Origin: Mariprofundaceae bacterium | GTDB taxonomy: Bacteria > Pseudomonadota > Zetaproteobacteria > Mariprofundales > Mariprofundaceae | Assembly (NCBI GenBank): GCA_015488125.1 | Contig: WFOJ01000134.1 | Span: forward strand, 1-6,174 | Direction: 5' to 3' | DNA length: 6,174 nucleotides | Shown: piece by piece, positions 5,904 through 6,174 of the stretch | Position numbering within the stretch: position 1 is the first letter of the stretch | Layout of the letters: each line of letters starts with the position of its first letter | Notes under the pieces: model-generated | Database searches by the model: none | What the model was told of the DNA's origin: nothing | What the model saw: the letters and a program-made list of their open reading frames with translations, nothing else | Program-made: the position numbers and the translations under genes

Positions 5904-6174
5904 CGATCCACCTCACCAAACACAATGTCCTGTGTTCCAAGAATGGTCACCACATCGGCGATCATGTGTCCGCGACACATGTAATCCAGCGCCTCAAGAT
6001 GCGCAAAACCGGATGCACGAACCTTCATGCGGTAAGGCTTGTTGGAGCCATCGGCGATCAGATACACGCCAAACTCACCCTTGGGATGCTCAACAGCCGC
6101 ATACACCTCGCCCTCTGGCACATGATAACCTTCGGAGAAATACTTGAAGTGATGAATCGTCGCTTCCATATCGT
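5900..6174 (-). CDS. nuoD: NADH-quinone oxidoreductase subunit D (NuoD, 49-kDa type), C-terminal fragment
   Basis: The last 90 residues of NuoD, open at the right edge. The frame continues upstream of the internal Met at 6169 (a GAT codon at 6172-6170), so that Met is not the gene start. The sequence shows the family's C-terminal landmarks: EATIHHFKYFSEG, the PKGEFGVYLIADGSNKPYR block and ADVVTILGTQDIVFGEVDR at the very end. NuoD derives from the large subunit of NiFe hydrogenases, without the metal site, and forms the quinone pocket with NuoB and NuoH. Whether it is separate or fused to NuoC, as in E. coli, cannot be seen here. One position in LDYMCRGHM is Cys where Ser is usual. An 8-bp inverted repeat falls in these codons. 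Confidence 0.97.
   Translation of the reverse strand, partial: DMEATIHHFKYFSEGYHVPEGEVYAAVEHPKGEFGVYLIADGSNKPYRMKVRASGFAHLEALDYMCRGHMIADVVTILGTQDIVFGEVDR
5908..5914 (-). promoter_or_regulatory. Shine-Dalgarno of nuoE inside the conserved nuoD C-terminus
   Basis: GAGGTGG on the minus strand lies in the codons for the conserved GEVDR ending of NuoD, four bases before the nuoE ATG. The conserved protein end thus also supplies the ribosome binding site for the next gene. It supports the 5903 start. Confidence 0.65.
5963..5981. repeat. 8-bp inverted repeat within nuoD
   Basis: CATGTGTC (5963-5970) and GACACATG (5974-5981) are perfect reverse complements with a 3-nt spacer. They encode the MCRGHM segment, so the two Met codons and conserved residues account for part of the symmetry. 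No function is inferred. Confidence 0.5.

Noticed and set aside
5295..5984. Plus-strand open frame of 229 codons spanning the nuoD/nuoE/nuoF junctions
   Set aside because: It crosses three real genes on the opposite strand and its His- and Gln-rich translation matches no family; it is explained by the codon pattern of the genes beneath it.
5900..6169. Short standalone 89-residue gene starting at the Met at 6169
   Set aside because: The frame stays open to the window edge and the sequence is the interior and C-terminus of NuoD, so the Met is internal.

Overview
The window is an internal slice of a nuo operon, which encodes the proton-pumping NADH:quinone oxidoreductase (respiratory complex I). 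Every gene lies on the minus strand, so transcription runs from high to low coordinates. In transcription order they are nuoD (3' end only), nuoE, nuoF, nuoG, nuoH, nuoI and nuoJ (5' end only). This is the common nuoA-N order of Pseudomonadota. The operon enters from beyond base 6174 (nuoABC and the rest of nuoD are expected there) and leaves past base 1 (rest of nuoJ, then nuoKLMN are expected).

The layout is extremely compact. nuoD/nuoE, nuoE/nuoF and nuoF/nuoG each overlap by 4 nt (ATGA). nuoG/nuoH are separated by 1 nt, nuoH/nuoI by 3 nt and nuoI/nuoJ by 25 nt. No stretch without a gene exceeds 25 nt. I see no internal promoter, terminator, RNA gene, mobile element, CRISPR array or origin.

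The genes build one machine. NuoE, NuoF and NuoG form the NADH dehydrogenase arm: NADH is oxidised at FMN in NuoF, and electrons pass along Fe-S clusters in NuoF and NuoG, with the NuoE 2Fe-2S cluster beside the FMN. NuoI (clusters N6a and N6b) and NuoD carry electrons to the quinone pocket that NuoD forms with NuoH. NuoH and NuoJ are membrane subunits that couple this to proton translocation. All expected cluster-ligand cysteines are present in NuoE, F, G and I, so the complex looks intact.

The organism is probably a member of the Pseudomonadota with GC by eye in the low-to-mid fifties. The class cannot be fixed from this window; a gamma-, beta- or zetaproteobacterium would fit. One feature separates this locus from the mitochondrial/alphaproteobacterial pattern: NuoG keeps a four-cysteine N7-type motif and a long C-terminal domain, as in E. 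coli and Thermus.

Nothing here looks like an undescribed system. The items worth a second look are an insertion in a NuoH loop, a Pro-to-Cys change in a conserved NuoH loop, the N7-retaining NuoG, and an 11-bp perfect inverted repeat inside nuoG.
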